Positions 6,589 through 15,822 of a stretch of DNA of 64,000 nt are shown one piece after another. Each line of letters begins with the position of its first letter. Within the stretch, counting starts at the first letter, position 1. The notes under the pieces are model-generated. The model saw only the letters and a program-made list of their open reading frames with translations, made no database searches and was not told the origin of the DNA. The stretch spans positions 1-64,000 of the forward strand of contig ONRP01000025.1 in assembly GCA_900320245.1 (NCBI GenBank), read 5' to 3'. Both the position numbers and the translations under genes were made by a program. This stretch comes from an uncultured Prevotellaceae bacterium (GTDB taxonomy: Bacteria; Bacteroidota; Bacteroidia; Bacteroidales; Muribaculaceae).

Positions 6589-8763
6589 ATGAGACTTTAC
6601 AGGATGATGATATCGGTTGCCGTGGCTATGTTGGCCATGACAGCGGTTGCCCAACCCAAGAGCATGACCGTCAACGACGAGCGTCGCCACCAGACCATCA
6701 CGGTCACTGCTGTGGGCGATGACGTCGTGCGCGTGGATGTGGTGCCCGACGGATGGGACGGACAGCGCCTGCCGTCGCTGGCGTTGGACAAGAACGCCAA
6801 GGCCGAGGTGAAAATTGAATACAGTGAAGACAACGACCTGGCCGTGATGACCACTGGCAGTGGCATGCGGGTGGCCTATATCAACGGCTCGATTACGGTG
6901 GGGTGTAGAAATATTTTCTACATCACCGATCTGTGCGACCGCCAGTCGGGCACCGTGACACTGCTGCATCAGGGCGGGGAGTCGTTCTATGGCGCGGGCG
7001 AACGCGGCTACTCGTTCAACCTCGCCGGCGATACGCTCGTCAATTACAATGCGCAGAACTACGGCTACCAGATGGGCGAGAAGCGTACCAAGCAGATGGG
7101 CATCACCATGCCGATGGTGATTTCGTCACGGGGCTACGGCATCTTCTTTGACGACTTCTGCAAGTCGTCGCTCTACTTGGGTGGGCAGGGTATAGAGTAT
7201 ACCTCTACCACACCGCAGCCGCTGTCCTACTATGTCATCAGCGGCAATGGCAAGGTCGAGAATGTGGTCAGAAACTTCACATGGCTCGTGGGTCGTCAGG
7301 AACTGCCGCCGTTGTGGACCCTGGGCTACATCACCTCCAAGTACGGCTACCATGACCAGCGCGAGAGCGAGGGCGTGGTCGACACCCTCAAGCGCGAGGG
7401 TTATCCCCTGGACGGCATTGTCTTTGACCTGTACTGGTACGGCAAGGAGGAGGACATGGGCCGCCTGGAGTGGGACCGTGAGCAGTGGCCCGACCACCGC
7501 AAGATGTTGCGCGACTTCAAGGAAAAAGGCGTCAATGTTGTGACCATCTCACAGCCCTATGTGCTGACTAACGGCCGCGCCATCGACAATTACAGGTTGC
7601 TGGACCCCCAAGGCATCTTCTGCAAGACCGACGGCACCGACACGACCCACACGGTCACTATCTGGGTGGGCCAGGGCGGTATGTTCGACGTGTCCAACCC
7701 CGCCACACGCAAGTGGCTGCATGCCCGCTACAAGCAACTCACCGACGAGGGTGTGACCGGCTGGTGGGGTGACCTGGGTGAGCCTGAGAAGCACCCGCTC
7801 GAGATACGCCATTACAACGGCCTCACCGCCGAGCAGTACCACAATGTTTACGGCAACGACTGGAGCAGCATCATCTATGACATGTTCAAGCAGGACTATC
7901 CCGACCGCCGACCGATGATCATGATGCGCGCCGGCACGGCAGGCCTGCAACGCTACTCGGTCTTCCCCTGGTCGACCGACGTGTCGCGCTCGTGGGGCGG
8001 TTTCCAGCCTCAGGTGACCATTATGCTCAATACGGGCCTGAGCGGTCTGGGCTACATGTCGCACGATGTGGGCGGCTTTGCTGTCGACCCCAACAACAAG
8101 CGCGACGGCGAACTCTACATCCGCTGGCTGCAGTTGGGCTTGTTCTCACCCGTGCTGCGCACCCACTCGACCTATCATGCCGAGCCCTACCACTACACCG
8201 AGTTCGGCGACTTGACGTTGCGCATCATCAAGGAGCGCTACAGGTGGCTGCCCTATAACTACACTTTGGCCTACGATAACGCTGCGGCAGGTCTGCCGCT
8301 GGTGCGCCCGCTGGGCTTCTATGAGGATGATAACAACATCGGCCGTTACGACGGCATTTGGGATCAGTACCTGTGGGGACGTGACGTGATGGTCGCTCCC
8401 GTGATGCAGCAGGGTGCCGTCAGCCGCGACATCACCTTTCCCGAGGGCACCTGGGTCGACATCCGTCACCCCGAGAAGCGTTTCGAGGGTCACACGACGG
8501 TCAACTATGCCGCCCCCCTTGATGTGCTGCCGCTGTTTGTCCGCGCCGGCGCCTTTATTCCGCAGGCCAACTACGAGATGGACAACGTGGGCGACTACAA
8601 CCCCGACAAGTTGGATATAAGCACCGCGAGATTCAGTTCACCGCCACTCCCCAGGGCAAGACGTGTTACATCACCATCCAGGGACGTGGCAATATCGACG
8701 GTGACGCACCCGCCAAGGACTATCGCCTCATCATTCCCGCTACGGCCAATCCCAAGCAGGTGA
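6589..8763 (+). CDS. Glycoside hydrolase family 31 (alpha-glucosidase-like), frameshifted near the end
   Basis: GH31 enzymes release glucose or xylose from alpha-linked glycans by a retaining mechanism. The product starts with a signal peptide (MRLYRMMISVAVAMLAMTAVAQ), so it acts outside the cytoplasm. An N-terminal beta domain is followed by the catalytic barrel. The nucleophile Asp395 lies in WWGDLGEPE and the acid/base Asp464 in PWSTD; both are present. ATG 6589 is chosen for the signal peptide; the frame is open back to 6406. After DNVGDYNPDKLDI (to 8619) the frame becomes unrelated Arg/Ser/Pro-rich sequence, and the true C terminus continues in another frame to 8882. The distal beta-sandwich segment with the usual YEDDG-like strand seems deleted, so folding may be impaired. 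Confidence 0.9.
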   Translation: MRLYRMMISVAVAMLAMTAVAQPKSMTVNDERRHQTITVTAVGDDVVRVDVVPDGWDGQRLPSLALDKNAKAEVKIEYSEDNDLAVMTTGSGMRVAYINGSITVGCRNIFYITDLCDRQSGTVTLLHQGGESFYGAGERGYSFNLAGDTLVNYNAQNYGYQMGEKRTKQMGITMPMVISSRGYGIFFDDFCKSSLYLGGQGIEYTSTTPQPLSYYVISGNGKVENVVRNFTWLVGRQELPPLWTLGYITSKYGYHDQRESEGVVDTLKREGYPLDGIVFDLYWYGKEEDMGRLEWDREQWPDHRKMLRDFKEKGVNVVTISQPYVLTNGRAIDNYRLLDPQGIFCKTDGTDTTHTVTIWVGQGGMFDVSNPATRKWLHARYKQLTDEGVTGWWGDLGEPEKHPLEIRHYNGLTAEQYHNVYGNDWSSIIYDMFKQDYPDRRPMIMMRAGTAGLQRYSVFPWSTDVSRSWGGFQPQVTIMLNTGLSGLGYMSHDVGGFAVDPNNKRDGELYIRWLQLGLFSPVLRTHSTYHAEPYHYTEFGDLTLRIIKERYRWLPYNYTLAYDNAAAGLPLVRPLGFYEDDNNIGRYDGIWDQYLWGRDVMVAPVMQQGAVSRDITFPEGTWVDIRHPEKRFEGHTTVNYAAPLDVLPLFVRAGAFIPQANYEMDNVGDYNPDKLDISTARFSSPPLPRARRVTSPSRDVAISTVTHPPRTIASSFPLRPIPSR

Positions 8764-8882
8764 AAATCGACGGCAAGAAGGCCCGGGGCGTGACCTACGA
8801 CAAGCGCACGGCTACGCTGACCATCCCCTTGGCCATCACCGACATCAGTCAGTCCACCACCATCGAAATTACTAGAAAGTAA
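8620..8882 (+). pseudogene. Out-of-frame C-terminal remnant of the GH31 gene
   Basis: In the frame starting at 8619 (AAG), the sequence KHREIQFTATPQG and onward continues as a typical GH31 C-terminal beta domain, ending ...TIEITRK at the stop 8880-8882. It lies directly after DKLDI of the main frame but two bases out of phase. Intact relatives have about 25-30 more residues between these points, so a small out-of-frame deletion is the simplest explanation. An assembly error is the alternative. Confidence 0.7.
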
Positions 8883-8913
8883 CTACGTCTGACACATATT
8901 AAACAGATAAATC

Positions 8914-8949
8914 GCATCCGCGCCCAATCATTAGACTGAGCGCGGATGC
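8914..8949 (+). terminator. Hairpin after the GH31 gene, also a dispersed repeat copy
   Basis: GCATCCGCGC and GCGCGGATGC form a 10-base stem with a 16-base loop 31 bases after the GH31 stop. No T-run follows, so termination is not certain. The right arm and the following bases resemble sequences at 15731-15770 and 50251-50300. Confidence 0.5.
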
Positions 8950-8984
8950 CTTCGTGATATTCGCTTAATCGGTAGTTCGGGAAA

Positions 8985-9302
8985 TCAGATGACCACGGCT
9001 GTGCCGCTGGTGGCTACCATGAGCATGGAGTTGCCGCCGCCGATGGTTTCATAGTCGAGGTCAATGCCCACGATGGCGTTGGCACCCATGGCTTGGGCGC
9101 GTTGCATCATCTCCTGCATGGCAATGTCCTTGGCCTGCTGCAGCACACGCTCATAACTCTCGGCTCGGCCGCCGAAGAAGTCGCGCACGCCGGCCATGAT
9201 GTCCTTGATGAAGTTGGCGCCGATAATGGTCTCACCAGTCACTACGCCCTTGTACTCACGGATGGGATAACCCTCGATCTGGGGTGTTGTTGAAAGTATC
9301 AT
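8985..9302 (-). CDS. YbjQ/UPF0145 family protein
   Basis: The 105-residue product matches the YbjQ (UPF0145) family, small proteins of unknown function often annotated as heavy-metal-binding domains and forming pentamers in known structures. Recognisable segments are ITGANFI-like [17 protein letters not shown], the conserved [11 protein letters not shown], the helix with [19 protein letters not shown], and the terminal beta strands with [12 protein letters not shown]. The length is normal for the family and there is no signal peptide. It is a single gene between the GH31 gene and a membrane protein on the opposite strand. Biochemical role is unknown. Confidence 0.88.
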   Translation of the reverse strand: MILSTTPQIEGYPIREYKGVVTGETIIGANFIKDIMAGVRDFFGGRAESYERVLQQAKDIAMQEMMQRAQAMGANAIVGIDLDYETIGGGNSMLMVATSGTAVVI

Positions 9303-9443
9303 ATCGTTTGTCCTTTATAAAAATGAAACACTATGCATCAATCTGCAAAAACGGTGCCAAACAAAAAATCAGCGAGAATCGGTAGTTTTTGGGCGATGTG
9401 TTGCGTCTAACGGGCAAAAACAATCAATTAAAACCCGGATATT

Positions 9444-9941
9444 ATGGAACAGGAACTTATAAATAATGAGATGCAGGACCTCATCGAGCGCATCAAAATC
9501 AAGAATACCTCTTACAAGAGGACCAATAAATGGTCGTTCATCTTCTGTTTTTTCGTCAGCGTTTTATTAGTGCTGCTGGTGTTCATTAGAAGAGGATTAC
9601 CCAATAGTGAAGTCACTAGCCTGTTTGCGGCAGCCTTCCCGATGTGGGCAGTGTTGTATTTTGTGCGGTGGAGAAATGCCGAGAAGGTAGAGCGCATCAC
9701 CGACCCCCGTGAGTTGCTGAGTCACTTCGACAGCCAAAGGCGCATCGAGTGGGGACTTTTGGTGGTATTTATTGTGATACTCGTCGGCGTGATTTATTAT
9801 TGCATGGGTTACACTACCGCGCTCATCTGCGTTGCGGTTGTGGTGCTGATTGTCGTTGTCTTGCGGTTCTGTGGCGTGACTCGGGACCGTGATATTGAGC
9901 GTTTGAGCGAAATCGTTAAGCGTGAAAATGAAATAAAGTGA
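9444..9941 (+). CDS. Hypothetical membrane protein
   Basis: This 165-residue protein begins with a charged helix (about 1-30, Glu/Lys/Ile-rich), followed by a hydrophobic segment at ~31-48, a second at ~58-72, and two more at ~100-122 and ~125-143. It ends with a charged helix. The four likely membrane helices and the helical charged ends suggest an inner-membrane protein with a cytoplasmic N terminus. I do not recognise the family. It stands alone between two genes of other functions and has no clear promoter. The start ATG follows an A-rich leader. Confidence 0.65.
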   Translation: MEQELINNEMQDLIERIKIKNTSYKRTNKWSFIFCFFVSVLLVLLVFIRRGLPNSEVTSLFAAAFPMWAVLYFVRWRNAEKVERITDPRELLSHFDSQRRIEWGLLVVFIVILVGVIYYCMGYTTALICVAVVVLIVVVLRFCGVTRDRDIERLSEIVKRENEIK

Positions 9942-10042
9942 TGCGGACATGCAACATTTTGGCGACTGGCTGCGTCTATAGAATGTATAGCAATCGACAA
10001 GCCTAAAAATAACGGATAAATTTCTTAAATAATGTTAATTTG

Positions 10043-10075
10043 TTTGGAACATACAAAAGGATTGTTATACCTTTG
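10043..10075 (+). promoter_or_regulatory. Promoter of the lipocalin/TonB-receptor gene
   Basis: TTTG at 10043-10046, a 21-base spacer and TACCTTTG at 10068-10075 match the Bacteroidetes consensus well. It is followed at once by a palindromic operator. Confidence 0.75.
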
Positions 10076-10076
10076 C

Positions 10077-10100
10077 AGTGTACTAGTTAAGTAGTACACT
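10077..10100. promoter_or_regulatory. Palindromic operator at the transcription start
   Basis: AGTGTACTA, six bases, TAGTACACT: a perfect 9-base inverted repeat beginning two bases after the -7 element. Its position predicts repression. The half site recalls operators of YtrA-type GntR regulators, but no such regulator lies in this window. Confidence 0.6.
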
Positions 10101-10137
10101 AGAAAAGTAAAATAATAACACTAAAATACTATCTATT

Positions 10138-12705
10138 ATGTTACGCAATTATTTGATTCATATCTGGAGCGCCATCATGGTTGTCCTGTCGTGCTTCTCC
10201 TCTCAGGCACAGGACTACAACGGTACCTGGCGCGGTAATATGGCTGCCGGTCCGCAGTCGATTCCCCTTGTCATCCACGTTCAGCAGGATGGTGATAACA
10301 TCACCGTCACGATGGACTCCCCGATGCAGCAACTCTATGATGTGCCCACCAAGGCCTCGTTCGATGGCAACAAACTCACCGTGACCGAACCTCAGGGTGG
10401 CGGTGTCTATAAAGCCGAACTCAAGGGCAACACGCTCGAGGGTACCTTTACCATCATGGGCTACCCGATGACGTTGAACATGACGCGGGATGTTGAAGTG
10501 CTCGCCCCCGATGATGACGGGGTGTTCATCAACGACTCGCTGCTCAGCGTGTTTGACAACATCCAGTTGAAGGAGGTGGAGGTCACGGCCCAGCGCCAAC
10601 TCATCAAGCAGGAAGTGGACCGCATCGGCTACAACATCGAGGCCGACGCCGACAGCAAGACCAACAACGTGTTGACAATGCTGCGCAAGGTCCCCATGGT
10701 CAGCGTTGATGCCCAGGACGAGATCCGCGTCAACGGACAGACCAACTTCAAGATTTTCCGCAACGGACATCCCGATCCCTCGCTCTCGCGCAATGCCAAG
10801 GACATCCTCAAGGCGATGCCCGCCAGCAGCGTGAAGCGCATCGAGGTCATCACCGAGCCGGGCGCCAAGTATGACGCCGAGGGCACTACGCTCATCCTGA
10901 ACATCGTCATGGCCGACAATTCGACCTTGAAGGGTGTCTCGGGCATGGCATCGGCCCGGGCCGACAACAAGGGCGCCGTGGGTGGCTCGCTGAACCTGAC
11001 GACGCAACTCGACAAGGTGGTCCTCTCGGTGGACTACGGTATCCATCACGATGGCAACAACGGCCAGGGATATAAGACATCATCTCTGAACCGTTACACC
11101 CAGAGCGGTGCAGAGTTGCTGGGCAACTCGGTATTTGACGTGGATAAGGTGACGGTACACTTCGGTGACGTGAGCGCCAGTTGGGAGCCCGACACGCTGA
11201 ACCTCTTCTCGTGGTCGTTGAGCGGTTTTGCCTACAACTATGCCGGCAACGGTGTGAACAACAACCTCATGCGTGATGCCGCAGGTTCGCCCATCTACAG
11301 TTACGGCATGGGCAACCATACCAAGGCCGACAGTTACAACTTTGACACCCGCTTGGACTATCAGCACCGCACGCGCCTCAAGGGCGAGACCATCACCTTG
11401 AGTTACATGCTCTCGGCCTTCCGCAACAAGAACAAGGACAACTCCCGCTACAACGATCTCGTGAATATGCCCGTGACCTACTACGGCATCGACCAGGATG
11501 GTAAGGAGAACTTCAACGAGCACACCCTGCAACTCGACTGGACGCGTCCCCTCGCCGAGAAGCACACCCTCGAGACCGGCGCCAAGTACATCTACCGCTT
11601 GAACCGCAGTCACAACATGATTGACTACCTGGGCATCGACGATGATACCGACATGCGCTACAAGCATGTGACCCAGGTGGGTGCCGCCTATGTGAGTTAC
11701 ACCTTCCACAGCGGCCCTTGGGATGCCCGTGCCGGCCTGCGCTATGAGCACAGTTTCCTGCGCGCCACCTATCCCGACGGACAGCAGGACCCCTATGAGG
11801 CCCACCTCAACGACTGGGTGCCCAGTGCCAGCCTGCGCTATCAGTTCAACTGGGCTAACAGCCTCAAACTCTCCTATGCCGCCAGCATCAACCGTCCGGG
11901 TATCAGTTTCCTGAACCCCGCCGTGATCGAGACCCCGACGAGCCGTTCCTATGGTAACACCGACCTGGGCAGCGTGCACTACCACTCGGTGAGCATGACC
12001 TATATGCACGTGGGACCCAAGTTCACGTTCAACGTCACACCGCAGTTCCAGTTCAGCAACAACGGCATCGGCGCCGTGAAGTGGGCCGACGGTCTGGTAC
12101 AGGTATCGACCTATGCCAACACCCTCAAGACCTACTCGACAACCCTCTCGGCCTTCGTGCAGTGGATGGCATTGCCCAAGACCAACGTCATGTTCAACGG
12201 CTCCATCGGCTACAACTACTACAAGAGCAACGAACTGAACCTGAAGAATGACCGCATCAGCGGCAACTTCTTCGCCAACGTCACCCAGTTCCTTCCCTGG
12301 AAACTGCAGTTGTCGGGATTCGCCGGTATGTGGGGCGGCGGCATCAACGACCTGTACGGACGCATGGGCACCATCTTCTTCCACGGCTTCAGCCTGCAGC
12401 GCTCGTTCCTCAAGGAGGACCGTCTGACAGTCCAGTTACAGGCCATCATGCCCTTCGGTGGCAAGTACATGAGCATGAAGAACTATATCACCCAGGGTGA
12501 CGTGACGGGATGGACCCGCTACGAGCAGCAAGCCCGCCGCTTCGGCGTCAACATCAGTTACCGCTTCGGTTCTCTCTCGACCCGTGTCAAGAAAGCCGAC
12601 AAGACCATCGACAACGACGACCTCATCGGTAGCGGCAAGCAGTCGGGCGGCAACGCCTCCGGCACGGGCAACACCCCCGTCGGCGGCATGGGCGGCGGCA
12701 ACTAA
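10138..12705 (+). CDS. Outer-membrane beta-barrel protein (TonB-receptor family) with N-terminal lipocalin-like domain
   Basis: The 855-residue product has a signal peptide (to about residue 25), then a ~100-residue segment starting YNGTWRGNM that looks like a lipocalin-like beta domain, in place of the usual carboxypeptidase-like regulatory domain. A plug-like region follows (LKEVEVTAQRQLIKQEVDRIGYNI, then VNGQTNFKIFRNG and IEVITEPGAKYDAEGT), then a long beta-barrel of the 'outer membrane protein beta-barrel' family, and a Gly-rich tail. Such proteins resemble TonB-dependent transporters. The substrate cannot be inferred. A strong promoter and a palindrome overlap its start, so expression is probably induced under a specific condition. 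A terminator follows. Confidence 0.88.
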   Translation: MLRNYLIHIWSAIMVVLSCFSSQAQDYNGTWRGNMAAGPQSIPLVIHVQQDGDNITVTMDSPMQQLYDVPTKASFDGNKLTVTEPQGGGVYKAELKGNTLEGTFTIMGYPMTLNMTRDVEVLAPDDDGVFINDSLLSVFDNIQLKEVEVTAQRQLIKQEVDRIGYNIEADADSKTNNVLTMLRKVPMVSVDAQDEIRVNGQTNFKIFRNGHPDPSLSRNAKDILKAMPASSVKRIEVITEPGAKYDAEGTTLILNIVMADNSTLKGVSGMASARADNKGAVGGSLNLTTQLDKVVLSVDYGIHHDGNNGQGYKTSSLNRYTQSGAELLGNSVFDVDKVTVHFGDVSASWEPDTLNLFSWSLSGFAYNYAGNGVNNNLMRDAAGSPIYSYGMGNHTKADSYNFDTRLDYQHRTRLKGETITLSYMLSAFRNKNKDNSRYNDLVNMPVTYYGIDQDGKENFNEHTLQLDWTRPLAEKHTLETGAKYIYRLNRSHNMIDYLGIDDDTDMRYKHVTQVGAAYVSYTFHSGPWDARAGLRYEHSFLRATYPDGQQDPYEAHLNDWVPSASLRYQFNWANSLKLSYAASINRPGISFLNPAVIETPTSRSYGNTDLGSVHYHSVSMTYMHVGPKFTFNVTPQFQFSNNGIGAVKWADGLVQVSTYANTLKTYSTTLSAFVQWMALPKTNVMFNGSIGYNYYKSNELNLKNDRISGNFFANVTQFLPWKLQLSGFAGMWGGGINDLYGRMGTIFFHGFSLQRSFLKEDRLTVQLQAIMPFGGKYMSMKNYITQGDVTGWTRYEQQARRFGVNISYRFGSLSTRVKKADKTIDNDDLIGSGKQSGGNASGTGNTPVGGMGGGN

Positions 12706-12730
12706 CGCCTGAAACCTGTTGAACGGAAAC

Positions 12731-12770
12731 AAAGAGGCCTGAAGGGTACATTACCTTTAAGGCCTTTTTA
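12731..12770 (+). terminator. Intrinsic terminator after the beta-barrel gene
   Basis: AGGCCTGAAGGGTA and TACCTTTAAGGCCT (12735-12764) pair with a short loop and are followed by TTTTTA. It separates the beta-barrel gene from the next gene. Confidence 0.8.
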
Positions 12771-12833
12771 TTGATAAAAAAACTGTTGTCATTTACCCCT
12801 TTGCCAACTTTTTGCTAATTTTGTCACCGAGAT

Positions 12834-14126
12834 ATGGATAACAACTACAAGCATATCGCATTTCTGTGCGGCCACTTCAAACGGGAAAAGGCTATCAATA
12901 CCGTCCTGCTTGAGGAGACCGGTTGGCAGCGTGTCATTTATGATTCCGAGTTCAAGAGAAGGGGCAAGCGGTATTACTATCCTGAGTTTATCGACTTCTT
13001 CCATGCACAATCGGCTGATCTGGGGTGCGTGAGGTATGTCCGCAAGGTGAACACGTCCGTCTCGATGATGGTCGATGTAAGAGGACAGGCCCGCACCTAT
13101 ACCTTTCTTGTTAAGGATCTTACCTTGTACTTCATGCCGCATCAGATGGTGCTTTTTAGCCTGAATGTGGAGCAGGATGCTACATGTTTTGACGATTGTT
13201 CGGCGCTGATCTACAGGCTGCGCTATATCGATGACTTCTATACTGATGCTTATCGTGACTTTTATCGTCTTGCGGTTTACCCCATCGTGCAAGTGTATGA
13301 TTCCCTGAAGAGAACTCCATTGCAAGACACGACTATGCTGGTCGAGAATGGCAACAAGTTGCGTGTATTCCAGATCATCGATGCGCCAGCCGATGCGCTT
13401 AATGGCCTCACTGAAGACGAGAAGCGTCATTTACAACATGACCTTGCCACGTTCTCGACGGTATCTATCGAAGGTAATAAGGCTATTGACAGCCCCTCGG
13501 AAAAGTGGCAGAAAGGCAATAATAAATGTCGTGTGGCGGTGTTTGAGAGTTGGACAGCACTCTCAATGCTGGACTCATTCAACATCCTGTGCTCGGGTTG
13601 TGAGAGTTTAATTAGTAACTGGGTAGACAACTATTTTGGTCATATTTATATTCAGGCCCTCTTCCAGAAGGTGTGCCTCTTTGATTTCAACAACCGCTTT
13701 AAGGAGGCCTTGCGGCTTCAAGGTAACCGCACAAACTCAAAACAGGTCACCCGGTTGGTGAGAGAATATGAGGCTTTTGAACGCAAGTGCTGCTTTAACA
13801 GGATTTCCTATAATTTTCTGCCCCAACTCATCTCGGATGCGGTTAACAACAGCCTCGAAATCAATGATGAGATGAACCAGTTGTACAGGATCATGGACAA
13901 GGAGCGAACGCGTGGCGAGGAGGCAAGTCGCAAAAAAATGAATCGTCTGCTCGTCTGCATTTCAATCCTGACGCTGTTCTCGGCCATTTGGGATGCAACA
14001 AGCATGATTGCGAAAATCTTCAATTCCGAGAATAATCTGGAAATCTTCCGCATTGTGGGACTGGTTATGGCAATTGTTGTAATTGTTATGCTTATTTATT
14101 TTTATAAGAGTAAACGTATTGATTGA
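12834..14126 (+). CDS. Hypothetical protein with CorA-like topology
   Basis: The 430-residue protein has a large soluble N-terminal part (about 1-365) with mixed beta and helical segments, then a charged helix ending ERTRGEEASRKKMNR, and two hydrophobic helices at ~372-389 and ~401-422, followed by KSKRID. This layout, a big cytoplasmic domain with two C-terminal membrane helices, resembles CorA-type divalent cation channels. However, the GMN signature that ends the first pore helix in CorA is not visible, so transport is not supported. The family is not recognised. The start ATG at 12834 follows a terminator, so the gene begins its own unit; the lipoprotein gene begins 26 bases after its stop. 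Confidence 0.65.
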   Translation: MDNNYKHIAFLCGHFKREKAINTVLLEETGWQRVIYDSEFKRRGKRYYYPEFIDFFHAQSADLGCVRYVRKVNTSVSMMVDVRGQARTYTFLVKDLTLYFMPHQMVLFSLNVEQDATCFDDCSALIYRLRYIDDFYTDAYRDFYRLAVYPIVQVYDSLKRTPLQDTTMLVENGNKLRVFQIIDAPADALNGLTEDEKRHLQHDLATFSTVSIEGNKAIDSPSEKWQKGNNKCRVAVFESWTALSMLDSFNILCSGCESLISNWVDNYFGHIYIQALFQKVCLFDFNNRFKEALRLQGNRTNSKQVTRLVREYEAFERKCCFNRISYNFLPQLISDAVNNSLEINDEMNQLYRIMDKERTRGEEASRKKMNRLLVCISILTLFSAIWDATSMIAKIFNSENNLEIFRIVGLVMAIVVIVMLIYFYKSKRID

Positions 14127-14151
14127 CAAAAGATTCACGATTGTATATAAT

Positions 14152-14676
14152 ATGAAGAACATAGTTTGCACGATTGTAGCATTGGTTGTTACAACCATAA
14201 TGTTTACGGCTTGTGAGGGTGACCATGAGGTGATTGAGACCGACTGGACCACGCTCGAGACCGTCGAGTTGCAGAAGCGTTACAACAAGTACATGGACGG
14301 CAAATGGGTCTACCAGTATGACGACGACGTCCATTACATCGAGATGTCCTATACCTTCAACACCAAGGACAGCACTTTCTCGGGCTACTACAACGAACTG
14401 ATCAACATCGCCCCCGCTGGTGCTGAAGACACTGACTGGCAGTTGTTGTGGCAGGGGGAATTCTCGGGCAAGTGGGTGCTGTTGCATAGTGTGGACCTGG
14501 ACCAGGATTATATCTATATGGGCGATATGGTCTTCACGAATGTGCATGGCGTGCTGGCCAAGTATGACGTGCTGGGAGGCCGTGTCCTGTTCTACGGAGC
14601 GAACAAAAACACCTTGAGGGTGACCACTCCCTTGACTTTCAAGCGCATCGACATGCATCACCCGCCTGAAGAGTGA
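14152..14676 (+). CDS. Small lipoprotein of unknown function
   Basis: The 174-residue product starts MKNIVCTIVALVVTTIMFTAC, a lipoprotein signal with Cys20 or nearby as the lipid site, followed by the acidic EGDHE spacer typical of exported Bacteroidetes lipoproteins. The rest is rich in Tyr, Trp and Asp with alternating strands (KWVYQYDDDVHYIEMSYTF, KDSTFSGYY), suggesting a lipocalin-like beta barrel. ATG 14152 is chosen since only this start gives a signal peptide; the frame is open back to 14083. It may share a transcript with the preceding membrane protein gene. Confidence 0.75.
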   Translation: MKNIVCTIVALVVTTIMFTACEGDHEVIETDWTTLETVELQKRYNKYMDGKWVYQYDDDVHYIEMSYTFNTKDSTFSGYYNELINIAPAGAEDTDWQLLWQGEFSGKWVLLHSVDLDQDYIYMGDMVFTNVHGVLAKYDVLGGRVLFYGANKNTLRVTTPLTFKRIDMHHPPEE

Positions 14677-14710
14677 TGGCATCCCCTCAACGGCTTTGCA
14701 CAGAATTATG

Positions 14711-14743
14711 ACAGCCGGCTGCGAGGTTGTCGCGGCCGGCTGT
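14711..14743. terminator. Hairpin between convergent genes
   Basis: ACAGCCGGC (14711-14719) and GCCGGCTGT (14735-14743) form a perfect 9-base stem with a 15-base loop between the ends of two converging genes. It is a likely bidirectional terminator, although the T-run is poor. Confidence 0.6.
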
Positions 14744-14772
14744 GTTGTTGTTGGTACGTCAATCGTTCTGCT

Positions 14773-15417
14773 TTATTCCTTGGGCATGAAGCGTGTCGGG
14801 TCTTCCTTGTCCTCGACAGGCTCGGCGGGTTCCTCCTCGACGGGCTCGGGTGGCGTGGGGGAGGGTTTGGATTTGTGCGACTTGTGCAGGTTGCTCTCCA
14901 GGCGGTTGAACTCTTTGCGCACGTGGCGGCTGCCGTCTTCAAACGTGTCGTCGACGGCTTTCTCGATGGTTTCGTTGAACTTGAACGGCAGCAGCGAGAT
15001 GATGGCCGACAGCAGTGCCAAGGCCACCAGGCCGAACGACAACTTGTAGCCGATGCCCAGGCCAGTGATGGTGAATCCCTCGCCCAGGTCATTGTCAGGA
15101 GCGATTTCGGGGTCGTGCTGCAGCATGATTTCATGCAGGTTGCCCGTGTGCTTGAAGAACCAGAGCCCTACAATAATCAGGGCGATGGCACCGAGCACCC
15201 ACCAGCGCTTCTTGAGGCAGTTGCACGCAATGGCGCCGAAGCAGGCGATAAAGGGCATCAGGGCCAGCACTACGTGCTTCACCGTCAGCGATTGGGATAT
15301 GGTGCCGGCAGTGAAGCCCATGCCACTGACCGTCCCGAGCATCGAGATGTCGTAGAACGGCAGAAACACGTAGCAGATAACGGCTAGCACAAGCAGTATA
15401 TTGGTTATCGGTCTCAT
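14773..15417 (-). CDS. Hypothetical membrane protein with acidic Pro-rich tail
   Basis: The 214-residue product has four hydrophobic segments: about 5-25, 47-67, 72-89 and 124-144. After the last one comes a charged amphipathic stretch, then a low-complexity tail rich in Pro and Glu (PPEPVEEEPAEPVEDKED) that is probably cytoplasmic and disordered. The signal-like N terminus without a cleavage motif suggests an anchor. No family is recognised. It is monocistronic: a hairpin closes it downstream and a 400-base non-coding gap lies upstream. Confidence 0.65.
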   Translation of the reverse strand: MRPITNILLVLAVICYVFLPFYDISMLGTVSGMGFTAGTISQSLTVKHVVLALMPFIACFGAIACNCLKKRWWVLGAIALIIVGLWFFKHTGNLHEIMLQHDPEIAPDNDLGEGFTITGLGIGYKLSFGLVALALLSAIISLLPFKFNETIEKAVDDTFEDGSRHVRKEFNRLESNLHKSHKSKPSPTPPEPVEEEPAEPVEDKEDPTRFMPKE

Positions 15418-15822
15418 GTTGATCAGTTTGATGGTTGCAGCACATTAGCCGCAACAAACTGCGAAGGTAATAAAGAATGATGAAAATCTCCCGGAATGAA
15501 ACCAATTTTTACACTAATTCACGTTTATTAGAGCCCTTGCAACTACACGATTAACGTGTCCTCACACCAATCTGACTGAAAAAACAAGGTTGTCGCTATG
15601 TTTCAGAAAACAAGAAATAAAATGGACGCAAAATATTGATTTTCAATCAAATAATTACCAATGGTATTGTTTGTCTTTCTTATTTTCAAACCGCAAAACT
15701 TCGTTTGGAATCAGGATTGTGGCAGATGGTGCGGACGCCTATTCGCTTGATTCGGATAATTCGCAGGCAGTTTTTGCTGCGCTGATGTCATTAAGAAGGC
15801 AGGAGGCTTTGAAGAGGGGAAG
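15418..15822. other. Non-coding gap with a dispersed repeat copy
   Basis: No gene is supported here. The gap lies between the start of a leftward membrane protein gene and the end of rnc. The only structure seen is 15731-15770, which contains GCGGACGCC, ATTCGCTTGATTCGGATAAT and TCGCAGGCAG, related to sequences at 8940-8980 and 50251-50300. Confidence 0.5.
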
